A DNA stretch of 64,000 bases from Chitinophagaceae bacterium UBA1930 (GTDB taxonomy: Bacteria > Bacteroidota > Bacteroidia > Chitinophagales > Chitinophagaceae), in assembly GCA_002337145.1 (NCBI GenBank), contig DDFK01000001.1, forward strand, positions 1,452,733 through 1,516,732, written 5' to 3'. The position numbers were made by a program, and so were the translations under genes. A model generated the notes under the pieces. It was not told the DNA's origin and did no database searches. It saw only the letters and a program-made list of their open reading frames with translations. Shown one piece after another: positions 1-7,311 of this stretch (its first letter is position 1; every line of letters begins with the position of its first letter).

Positions 1-1
1 G

Positions 2-75
2 TGATCCCCCTGGGGCTCGAACCCAGGACCTACTGATTAAGAGTCAGTAGCTCTAACCAACTGAGCTAGGGAATC
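2..75 (-). tRNA. tRNA-Lys (anticodon CTT)
   Basis: On the minus strand the sequence folds into a complete cloverleaf. A 7-bp acceptor stem (GATTCCC with GGGGATC, one G-T wobble) encloses a 4-bp D stem, a 5-bp anticodon stem (ACTGA/TCAGT) with loop CTCTTAA, and a 5-bp T stem with loop TTCGAGC. The anticodon at loop positions 34-36 is CTT, which decodes AAG. The discriminator base is A and only the first C of the 3' CCA could be encoded. It is transcribed leftwards, away from gmk. Confidence 0.97.
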
Positions 76-86
76 GTAGTGGACTG

Positions 87-94
87 CAAATGTA
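87..94 (-). promoter_or_regulatory. Bacteroidota -7 box upstream of tRNA-Lys
   Basis: TACATTTG on the minus strand matches the Bacteroidota -7 consensus TAnnTTTG and lies 12 bases before the mature tRNA 5' end. A TTTG that could serve as the -33 element is 16 bases further upstream, slightly closer than usual. The role is inferred from consensus and position. Confidence 0.5.
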
Positions 95-222
95 AGGATT
101 CATTGAAAAACAAATCACGAAAAACACAGTTTAATGGTCTTTACACAAAAAATACCTGTCGCCAGGTTTACAAAATCGCAAACAAATTTTGAAGGATGTT
201 GCTTGCTTGCTTTTCTTTGCAC

Positions 223-792
223 ATGGCAAGTAACAAGCTCATTATTATTACTGCCCCATCGGGTGCAGGCAAAACATCCATTACCAGGTTTTTATTGAAC
301 AAGTATCCACTGCTTTCCTTTTCTATCTCGGCCGCTACAAGGCAGCCCCGTGGTGAAGAAAAGGACGGTGTGGACTATTATTTCATCAGTGCGGCAGACT
401 TTCAACAAAAAATCCAGGACAATGCTTTTGTTGAATGGGAAATGGTGTACGAAGGCAAGTATTATGGCACTTTAAAAAGTGAGCTGGAGCGGATCTGGGC
501 AGCAGGAAAAACCCCGATGCTTGATATAGATGTTAAAGGTGCCATACATGTGCAGCAGCAGTACCCGCAAGAATCGCTTTCCATTTTTATAGAGCCGCCC
601 AGTGTACAGGAACTGAAAAAAAGACTGGAGAGCCGGGGTACAGAATCTGCCGAAAGCATTGCTACAAGGATAAACAAAGCTTCTTATGAAATATCTTTCA
701 AGACATCATTTAACAAAGTAATCGTGAATGATGACCTGACAAAAGCCTGCAACGAGGCGGAGCAGGTAATTGGTACATTCTTAGGATGGTAG
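223..792 (+). CDS. gmk: Guanylate kinase
   Basis: Phosphorylates GMP to GDP with ATP in the cytoplasm, feeding GTP and dGTP synthesis. The P-loop APSGAGKT is at residues 11-18. It is followed by the GMP-binding region, with S.S and TRQPRGEE-type residues, and by the YGT segment typical of the family. The frame is open from 196, but the ATG at 223 gives 189 residues starting MASNKLII, the usual family length with the P-loop close to the N-terminus. The extra nine upstream residues look like non-coding leader. It is followed by an SDR gene in the same direction 41 bases on; the two are not known to be functionally linked. Confidence 0.97.
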   Translation: MASNKLIIITAPSGAGKTSITRFLLNKYPLLSFSISAATRQPRGEEKDGVDYYFISAADFQQKIQDNAFVEWEMVYEGKYYGTLKSELERIWAAGKTPMLDIDVKGAIHVQQQYPQESLSIFIEPPSVQELKKRLESRGTESAESIATRINKASYEISFKTSFNKVIVNDDLTKACNEAEQVIGTFLGW

Positions 793-833
793 CCCGTTTT
801 TCCCGATATTCATTTGTATAAATAACTATTGCT

Positions 834-1652
834 ATGTCGTTTCAAAACAAAACAGTTTTCATTACGGGAGCCAGCCGTGGTATTGGCAAGGCCATTGCCC
901 TGAAACTTGCTGCCGAAGGAGCAAACATTGTAATTGCCGCAAAAAGTGCCGAAGAGAACCCCAAACTTGGCGGTACAATCTTTTCGGCTGCCAAAGAAAT
1001 TGAAGATGCTGGTGGCAAGGCACTGCCTGTGCAGACAGACATACGTTTTGAGGAACAGATACAAGCCGCAGTACAGCAGGCAGTGGATACATTTGGCGGT
1101 ATAGACATTGTAATCAACAACGCATCTGCCATACAACTTACGGGTACCGCACAAACAGAAGCAAAGCGTTTTGACCTGATGCATAGCATTAACGTGCGTG
1201 GTACTTTCCTGGTTGTAAAAACATGTTTGCCTTACCTGCAAAAAGGAATAAACCCCCATATACTTACCCTATCCCCACCTATTAACATGAACCCCAAATG
1301 GCTGGGCCCGCATGTGGCTTATACCATGAGCAAGTTCAACATGAGCATGATGGCTTTGGGCTGGGCAGCAGAGTTTAAAAAAGATGGCATTGCCAGCAAT
1401 GCCTTATGGCCAAAAACCACTATAGACACAGCGGCCGTAAGGAATTTATTGGGTGGCGAAGCATTGGCAAACATGAGCAGGACGGTGGATATTTTGGCCG
1501 ATACAGCTTACATCATTTTAAGCAAACAAAATCTTGAATATACCGGCAATACATTTATAGATGAGGATGTACTTGCTAAGGAGGGCATTACAGATTTGGG
1601 TAAATATTCAGTAGTGCCCAATGGACAATTGTATCAAGACTTGTTTGTGTAA
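834..1652 (+). CDS. SDR family oxidoreductase (HSDL2-like)
   Basis: Short-chain dehydrogenase/reductase of 272 residues with a Rossmann fold. The cofactor motif TGASRGIG is at residues 11-18, NNAS at 95-98, the catalytic tyrosine and lysine in YTMSK at 163-167, and the catalytic serine probably at 147 in LSPP. The long loop after the first helix (AKSAEENPKLGGTI) and the LSPPINMNPKW stretch resemble the HSDL2-type subfamily, which lacks a firmly known substrate. The C-terminal sterol-carrier domain of animal HSDL2 is absent. It ends 16 bases before rluF, so co-transcription is possible. The substrate cannot be assigned. Confidence 0.9.
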   Translation: MSFQNKTVFITGASRGIGKAIALKLAAEGANIVIAAKSAEENPKLGGTIFSAAKEIEDAGGKALPVQTDIRFEEQIQAAVQQAVDTFGGIDIVINNASAIQLTGTAQTEAKRFDLMHSINVRGTFLVVKTCLPYLQKGINPHILTLSPPINMNPKWLGPHVAYTMSKFNMSMMALGWAAEFKKDGIASNALWPKTTIDTAAVRNLLGGEALANMSRTVDILADTAYIILSKQNLEYTGNTFIDEDVLAKEGITDLGKYSVVPNGQLYQDLFV

Positions 1653-1668
1653 AACCTTCTTTGTTTGA

Positions 1669-2406
1669 ATGGATATAAGCCTTAACAAATACATTAGCGA
1701 AACCGGTTTCTGCAGCCGCAGGGAGGCAGATACATATATTGACCAAGGCCGGGTTTCCATAAACGGCAACGTGGCCATTAAAGGAAACCGTGTAACGGAT
1801 GGCGATGTGGTGCATGTGGATGGCGAGCCATTAAAAAAGAAAAGGAACAATGCCGTATATATTTTGCTGAATAAGCCCAAAGGCATTACCTGTACCACAG
1901 ACACGAAAGACAAAACCAACATCATCGATTTTGTGAATTTCAAGACGAGGATATTTCCGATTGGCCGCTTGGACAAACGTAGTGAGGGCCTTATCTTTTT
2001 GACCAACGATGGTGATATTGTAAACAAAATACTCCGTGCCGGCAACCAGCACGAAAAGGAATACATTGTTAGCGTAAACAAACCTATTGATGTGGATTTC
2101 ATTAACCGTATGCGAAACGGTGTCCGTATTTTAAATACCGTTACGCAAAAATGTTTTGTTAAGCAGGAGGGGCCCAAACGCTTCCGCATTATACTTACGC
2201 AAGGCTTGAACAGGCAAATAAGACGTATGTGCGAAACATTGGGCTATGAAGTAGAAGCCCTGCAACGCATACGCATCATGAGTATTAACCTCACTGGTTT
2301 AAAAAGCGGGCATTGGCGTTATTTTACACCTGTGGAAATAGAAACTATCAATGCAATGGTTGCCAACTCCAGTAAAACAGCAGGTGTGGACGGAATGGAT
2401 GAATAA
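1669..2406 (+). CDS. rluF: 23S rRNA pseudouridine(2604) synthase
   Basis: Converts a uridine in the peptidyl-transferase region of 23S rRNA (U2604 in E. coli) to pseudouridine. Residues 1-55 form an S4 RNA-binding domain (LNKYISETGFCSRREAD). The RsuA-type catalytic domain follows, with motif GRLDKRSEGL and catalytic Asp102. The segments ILRAGNQHEKEY and QGLNRQIRRMCE closely resemble E. coli RluF, not the sister enzymes RluB and RluE. The last residues (after about 230) are a polar tail. It starts 16 bases after the SDR gene and ends 15 bases before a small membrane-protein gene. Confidence 0.93.
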   Translation: MDISLNKYISETGFCSRREADTYIDQGRVSINGNVAIKGNRVTDGDVVHVDGEPLKKKRNNAVYILLNKPKGITCTTDTKDKTNIIDFVNFKTRIFPIGRLDKRSEGLIFLTNDGDIVNKILRAGNQHEKEYIVSVNKPIDVDFINRMRNGVRILNTVTQKCFVKQEGPKRFRIILTQGLNRQIRRMCETLGYEVEALQRIRIMSINLTGLKSGHWRYFTPVEIETINAMVANSSKTAGVDGMDE

Positions 2407-2421
2407 CATATATGCTCCATT

Positions 2422-2850
2422 ATGAAACATGCAAAAACCACATTAATAATAGCCGCATTTTTTTGTATTGCCTATATATTATTGAGTGGTTATTTAAAGT
2501 GGGACCGTGCAGATATTGACCCCTATTTTATTCCTTTTCTGATTTTATTAGTATTTGCTGTTATTGTACAATTAATAGCCCTTGCAGGAATCAACTATCC
2601 CACATTCAAGAACCGTATCTATAATTTAAGCAAGCCCAAGAAAACTTTGCTCATTTCCATAAGCGCCTTATTGGTTCTATTGCTTACTGTTATACTTGTT
2701 GGGCTTTCATCTTCTACTTTTTCACAACCACCTGCAGAGAAAGAGATTTACTTCTTTATCTACTTTACATTAATAGACCTGCTATGCACTGTGAATTTTA
2801 TTTATTTACTCACAGAACCTAAACAACAGAAAGTACATGATAAAAAATGA
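2422..2850 (+). CDS. Hypothetical four-helix membrane protein
   Basis: No family recognised. The 142-residue protein is hydrophobic, with four probable transmembrane helices at about residues 6-26, 36-58, 74-98 and 108-131. Short basic loops (KNRIYNLSKPKK, EPKQQKVHDKK) suggest a cytoplasmic C-terminus by the positive-inside rule. It is the last gene of the rightward gmk-SDR-rluF run. Its stop codon directly abuts the hairpin terminator shared with convergent lysS. Confidence 0.7.
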   Translation: MKHAKTTLIIAAFFCIAYILLSGYLKWDRADIDPYFIPFLILLVFAVIVQLIALAGINYPTFKNRIYNLSKPKKTLLISISALLVLLLTVILVGLSSSTFSQPPAEKEIYFFIYFTLIDLLCTVNFIYLLTEPKQQKVHDKK

Positions 2851-2877
2851 AGTGCCGCACTTTAAAAGTGTGGCACT
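2851..2877. terminator. Bidirectional hairpin terminator
   Basis: AGTGCCGCACTT pairs with AAGTGTGGCACT over 12 bp with one G-T wobble and a 3-nt loop. On the plus strand it is followed by CCGCTTTTTATC. On the minus strand it is followed by TCATTTTTTATC. It sits between the stops of the membrane-protein gene and convergent lysS. Confidence 0.75.
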
Positions 2878-2887
2878 CCGCTTTTTA

Positions 2888-4405
2888 TCAATCCAATTTT
2901 TCTGGCCTCATCTGCGGAAACAGCAACACATCCTGTATGCTTGGCTGGTTGGTCATCAACATTACCAAACGGTCTATGCCAATACCGATACCGCTTGTAG
3001 GTGGCATTCCATATTCCAAAGCACGCAAAAAGTCGTGGTCAATAAACATGGCTTCATCATCGCCACGTTCCATCAGCCTTACCTGTTCTTCAAAACGCTC
3101 ACGTTGGTCAATCGGGTCATTCAGTTCGCTATAGGCATTGGCCAGCTCCTTCCCGTTAACCATCAGTTCAAAACGCTCTACCAAACCTTTTTTGCTTCTA
3201 TGCTTTTTGGTTAGCGGGCTCATTTCAACCGGGTAGTCAATAATAAATGTTGGCTGTATATACAGGTGCTCACCAGTTTCGCTAAACAGTTCGTCAATCA
3301 GTTTGCCCTTGCCAATATTGTTGGGCACGGCAATGTTCAATTGCTTGCATACACCACGCAGGCCTTCCTCATCCATTTCGCTTACATCAATGCCCGTGTT
3401 TTCTTTAATGGCATCCAATATGCCAATACGTTTAAAGGGGGCTTTAAAGCTGATTATTTTATCGCCTACCTGTACTTCGGTTGTACCATGCAATGCTATC
3501 GCAATCTTTTCAAACAACTGCTCTGTTATTTCCATCATCCAGAAATAGTCCTTATAAGCAGTGTACCATTCCAGTACTGTAAACTCCGGGTTATGCGTCC
3601 TATCCATGCCTTCGTTCCTAAAGTTCCTGCTAAACTCATATACCCAATCAAATCCGCCCACAATCAGCCTTTTCAAATACAGCTCATTGGCAATCCTTAA
3701 ATAAAACGGAACATCCAATGCATTATGGTGCGTTTCAAAAGGCCTTGCCGCAGCACCACCCGGTATTGCCTGCAATACAGGCGTATCAACTTCCAATGCA
3801 CCTTGCCCGTTTAAAAAATCACGTATGGTATTAACCAGTTTGGTACGTTTCACAAACACGTCTTTCACATCGGGATTAATAATCAAATCCACATAACGCT
3901 GCCTGTAACGGAATTCTGGGTCTGTCACTTCATCAAACACATTGCCTTCCTCATCACGTTTTACTACAGGCAATGGTTTCAGGCTTTTGGTAAGCAGGGT
4001 AAGCGTTTGCGTATGCAAAGAAGTTTCGCCAGTTTTGGTAATGAACACAAAACCAGTTGCACCAATAATATCGCCCAGATCCAAAGGCTTCACTACATTT
4101 TCCCAAAAGCTCTTGTCTTCATCTGGGCATAGCTCATCGCGTTTTACATACAACTGAAAAACACCTTTGCTGTCTTGTATCTTAATGAAAAAAACCTTGC
4201 CTTTATCATTAATGCTCATTACACGGCCAGCCACACAAACATTGGCAAACTGTTCTTTTGTTTCCTCTGTGTAATTGGCTTTCAAATCGGCTGAAAATGC
4301 ATTTACCGCATACAGGGGTGCAGGATAGGCATCAATGCCCGCCTCATTCAGCTTCTGCAATTTTTCGCGGCGAATGATTTCCTGACTACTTAAATGTTGA
4401 CTCAT
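2888..4405 (-). CDS. lysS: Lysyl-tRNA synthetase, class II
   Basis: Charges tRNA-Lys with lysine using ATP. The 505-residue length is normal for the bacterial class II enzyme. An N-terminal OB-fold anticodon-binding domain spans roughly residues 60-170 (VAGRVMSINDKGKVFFIKIQD). The catalytic domain carries motif 2 (FRNEGMDRTHNPEFT) and motif 3 (GIGIGIDRLVMLMT). The start MSQHLSSQEIIRREKL is typical for the family. It is transcribed leftwards and shares a terminator with the gene on its right-facing flank. A tRNA-Lys gene lies 2.8 kb away but is not linked to it by an operon. Confidence 0.98.
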   Translation of the reverse strand: MSQHLSSQEIIRREKLQKLNEAGIDAYPAPLYAVNAFSADLKANYTEETKEQFANVCVAGRVMSINDKGKVFFIKIQDSKGVFQLYVKRDELCPDEDKSFWENVVKPLDLGDIIGATGFVFITKTGETSLHTQTLTLLTKSLKPLPVVKRDEEGNVFDEVTDPEFRYRQRYVDLIINPDVKDVFVKRTKLVNTIRDFLNGQGALEVDTPVLQAIPGGAAARPFETHHNALDVPFYLRIANELYLKRLIVGGFDWVYEFSRNFRNEGMDRTHNPEFTVLEWYTAYKDYFWMMEITEQLFEKIAIALHGTTEVQVGDKIISFKAPFKRIGILDAIKENTGIDVSEMDEEGLRGVCKQLNIAVPNNIGKGKLIDELFSETGEHLYIQPTFIIDYPVEMSPLTKKHRSKKGLVERFELMVNGKELANAYSELNDPIDQRERFEEQVRLMERGDDEAMFIDHDFLRALEYGMPPTSGIGIGIDRLVMLMTNQPSIQDVLLFPQMRPEKLD

Positions 4406-4424
4406 AAACTGTAATTAAAGTGGG

Positions 4425-4432
4425 CAAAGATA
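4425..4432 (-). promoter_or_regulatory. -7 promoter box of lysS
   Basis: TATCTTTG on the minus strand fits TAnnTTTG and lies 20 bases upstream of the lysS start codon. No convincing -33 TTTG was found at the expected spacing. Confidence 0.45.
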
Positions 4433-4521
4433 ATGGTAACGTAGAATGCATGGTGCAGCAGTAACAGATACAGCAGAATTGCAGTTTTTGGTAGCAGCAG
4501 ATCAGGTTTCAATTCGCCAAC

Positions 4522-4593
4522 AGTCCCGCTTTGCATTCCAAGCCTTGTTCCGCACGGCTCCACTGCGGGCTTTCCATTTCAATCGGGGCTAGG
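4522..4593. repeat. GC-rich intergenic repeat-like element
   Basis: This lies in the 353-base gap between the divergent lysS and fabH genes; nothing else in the gap looks coding. The segment is clearly richer in G and C than its surroundings and contains a short inverted pair, CCGCA (4550-4554) and TGCGG (4564-4568), around CGGCTCCAC. It ends TCAATCGGGGCTAGG. Its wording resembles repeat elements scattered between genes in several Bacteroidota genomes. That is recollection, and only one full copy is present in this window. Confidence 0.4.
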
Positions 4594-4758
4594 TAATAAT
4601 AACTGGTTAACTTATGGGTATGTTTTCAGCCATGATAAAGCTTATTCCGTTCATCTTCCAATCAAATCAAGCGAAGCCAGTTTAGCCACCTCACGTACGC
4701 ATTTCCAAACCCATCAAAAAAGAATTGATTATTTTGCCCGTTCAATAAACAGATTGCC

Positions 4759-5808
4759 ATGCCACGTAGTAGGATTGCCGGTATAGGAATGTATGTGCCC
4801 GAAAAGGTATATACCAATAACGACCTTGCACAGATAATGGATACCAACGACGATTGGATACAGGAGCGTACAGGAATAAAGGAACGCAGGTATGCCCACC
4901 GCACACAGGAAACTACCGCCACAATGGGTATCGAAGCTGCAAAAATTGCCATTGAACATGCTGGCATTACCCCACAGGATGTTGACTTTATTGTATTTGC
5001 CACATTAAGTCCCGACTATTATTTTCCAGGTTGCGGTGTGCTGGTACAACGTGCATTAAAGATGAAAGAAATTGGTGCATTGGATGTACGCAACCAGTGC
5101 AGCGGCTTTGTATATGCCATTAGTGTTGCAGATCAGTTTATTAAAACAGGCATGTACAAAAACATCCTAGTTATTGGCAGCGAGAAACATTCTTTTGGTC
5201 TGGATTTTACAACCCGTGGCAGAAACGTAAGTGTCATTTTTGGTGATGGCGCCGGTGCCGTTGTGCTGCAGCCAACCGAAGATGCGAACAGTGGTATATT
5301 AAGCACCCATTTACATAGCGATGGCGAAGCAGCAGAGATACTTGCCATGTACAACCCCGGTACACACGCCAATTATTGGGGTAGCCAAAACTATGCATCT
5401 TTTAATGATGCAGCAATGGCCGATATGTTTATGAGCCATGCTATGATTGACAATGCAGAGAACTTTCCTTTTATGGATGGGCCAAGCGTATTTAAAAAAG
5501 CAGTGGTCAAGTTTCCGGAGGTAATTATAGAAGCCCTAGCTGCCAACGGCTACCAATCAACTGATATCGACATGCTGATACCGCACCAGGCCAATTTACG
5601 CATCAGCCAGTTTGTGCAGCAGAAGCTGGGCCTGAAAGATGAACAGGTGCATAACAATATCCAGAAATATGGCAACACCACTGCTGCCAGTGTGCCCATT
5701 GCTTTGTGCGAAGCATGGGAGCAGGGAAAGATCAAGCAGGGCGACCTTGTTTGTTTGGCCGCTTTTGGTAGTGGTTTTACCTGGGCCAGTGCATTGTTAA
5801 AATGGTAG
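4759..5808 (+). CDS. 3-oxoacyl-ACP synthase III family protein (FabH-like)
   Basis: Thiolase-fold ketosynthase that condenses an acyl-CoA primer with malonyl-ACP; in the housekeeping version this starts fatty-acid synthesis. The catalytic triad is visible: Cys114 in NQCSGF, His276 in IPHQAN and Asn306 in YGNTTAAS. At 349 residues it is longer than typical FabH (about 317-335). The excess is around residues 185-240 (AMYNPGTHANYWGS region), which forms part of the substrate-channel cap in this family. The gene stands alone, without fab or plsX neighbours, so it may be a second KAS III with a different acyl preference instead of the primary initiation enzyme. Confidence 0.9.
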   Translation: MPRSRIAGIGMYVPEKVYTNNDLAQIMDTNDDWIQERTGIKERRYAHRTQETTATMGIEAAKIAIEHAGITPQDVDFIVFATLSPDYYFPGCGVLVQRALKMKEIGALDVRNQCSGFVYAISVADQFIKTGMYKNILVIGSEKHSFGLDFTTRGRNVSVIFGDGAGAVVLQPTEDANSGILSTHLHSDGEAAEILAMYNPGTHANYWGSQNYASFNDAAMADMFMSHAMIDNAENFPFMDGPSVFKKAVVKFPEVIIEALAANGYQSTDIDMLIPHQANLRISQFVQQKLGLKDEQVHNNIQKYGNTTAASVPIALCEAWEQGKIKQGDLVCLAAFGSGFTWASALLKW

Positions 5809-5961
5809 CTCTTTAGCGTTAGTGCGAGGGCAGGTTCACGACTGTTCCGTTTGCTTTTATCGGCTTTATTTTTAACGCTTCCATTTTGGGCAATGTATTT
5901 GCATAGCTTCGCATGTTGAACAGTTATTGTTTGACACAACGTATAAACGCAAATAATTTTT

Positions 5962-6405
5962 ATGAAGAAAATATTTCTACTTCTTGCACTGTTTGTATCC
6001 ATACAAAATTTTGCACAGGAAGAAGCAGTAAAAATGCCTTTCCGCATTTCGGCACAGGGCAATACGATTGATGTTTACCTGGACAGTAACAATGCGAAGA
6101 AAACCCTTACCATCACCAATAAAAAAGAAGATGCGTCAAGGCTGATTATCATGAACCCAGACTGGAAGAAGGAAGCCGATTTTGACCGCAGCTTTACTTT
6201 GGTAAGCGATAAGGACGAGGACCTGCAAATTAGTTTCATGAGCCGCATGAAGGGTACTTCGTATGCCTTGCTTACAGATATTTTTGCAAAGGCACAAAAA
6301 GGCAAAACCTACCAGTTGTACACCATAGCAACACCTACAGACCCAGCAATTGCGGCAACAGTGAGGGTTAGAAGAATATTATTGTGCAGTATAGTAGTGA
6401 AATAA
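5962..6405 (+). CDS. Small secreted protein of unknown function
   Basis: No family recognised. The first 18 or so residues (MKKIFLLLALFVSIQNFA, then QEE) form a clear Sec signal peptide, leaving a mature domain of about 128 residues. That domain is rich in alternating hydrophobic and polar residues, suggesting a beta-sandwich. It contains no cysteine of a lipobox. It ends 6 bases before the lipid-kinase gene, so the two are probably one transcript. The preceding 150-base gap holds no ORF but has an untypical stretch (about 5820-5890). Confidence 0.65.
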   Translation: MKKIFLLLALFVSIQNFAQEEAVKMPFRISAQGNTIDVYLDSNNAKKTLTITNKKEDASRLIIMNPDWKKEADFDRSFTLVSDKDEDLQISFMSRMKGTSYALLTDIFAKAQKGKTYQLYTIATPTDPAIAATVRVRRILLCSIVVK

Positions 6406-6411
6406 AAGCGA

Positions 6412-7311
6412 ATGAAAAGAAAAATTGTTTACCTGATTAACCCCATATCCGGTACGGTTAAGAAGGAAGGCCTGAAAGAGCTGATTGAAAAAGAAACCAA
6501 TGCCCAGCAGATACCTTACGAAATTGTTGCAACCAATGCTTTGGGTAATTACGATTTCCTGAAAGACAAGATCGTTGAAGAAAAAATAACGGATGTAGTA
6601 ATGGTTGGTGGCGATGGTACCGTAAACCAGGTAGTAGGCTCATTGAAGCATGTATCCGCCCATTTCGGTATCATTCCTGTTGGCAGTGGCAATGGGTTGG
6701 CAAGGGCTGCCAACATTCCCTTAAAACCTAAGGAGGCATTGCAGTTGGTATTTACCGGAAAGGCAAAAAAAACAGATGCCTTTTTAATCAATAACCAGTT
6801 TAGCTGCATGCTTAGCGGTATTGGTTTTGATGCACAGGTTGCACATGACTTTGCAACCAAGGCTTCCAGGGGCTTGCTTACCTATACCACGCAGAGCCTC
6901 ATCAATTTTTTTAAGGCACATCCTTACCAATTTGAAATTGTATTGGATAATTTTTCTTTTTATAGCGATGCCTTTTTTATATCCATTGCCAACAGCAACC
7001 AGTTTGGCAACAATTTTACCATTGCCCCCGCAGCAAGTTTAAATGACGGGCTGTTGGATATTGTGGTTGTTCAAAAAATGAATAAGGCCAAATTACCTTT
7101 TGCCATATTGAAACAGATTCGTGGCAATAACAAATTACAGGGCCTGGTAGACAATATTGTCAATAAGAGCGTGTTGTATTTTCAAACGCCATCATTAATA
7201 ATCAGGAACCTGAAGCATGCCCCTTTTCATATAGATGGTGAGCCAAAGGAAACGGCAGATGAGTTTAAGATTGAAATATTGAAGGACTGTTTTGAACTGA
7301 TACAGGCCTGA
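6412..7311 (+). CDS. Diacylglycerol kinase family lipid kinase (YegS/DagK-like)
   Basis: Transfers phosphate from ATP to a lipid hydroxyl, such as diacylglycerol or a related membrane lipid. The catalytic-domain signature GGDGT is at residues 66-70 (VMVGGDGTVNQVVG). The second nucleotide-site motif, GSGNGLAR, comes about 20 residues later. The start MKRKIVYLINPISG is the standard beginning of the family, and 299 residues is the normal length. It lies 6 bases after a secreted-protein gene and runs tail-to-tail into the patatin-like gene with no spacer. The exact lipid substrate is not predictable from sequence. Confidence 0.92.
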   Translation: MKRKIVYLINPISGTVKKEGLKELIEKETNAQQIPYEIVATNALGNYDFLKDKIVEEKITDVVMVGGDGTVNQVVGSLKHVSAHFGIIPVGSGNGLARAANIPLKPKEALQLVFTGKAKKTDAFLINNQFSCMLSGIGFDAQVAHDFATKASRGLLTYTTQSLINFFKAHPYQFEIVLDNFSFYSDAFFISIANSNQFGNNFTIAPAASLNDGLLDIVVVQKMNKAKLPFAILKQIRGNNKLQGLVDNIVNKSVLYFQTPSLIIRNLKHAPFHIDGEPKETADEFKIEILKDCFELIQA

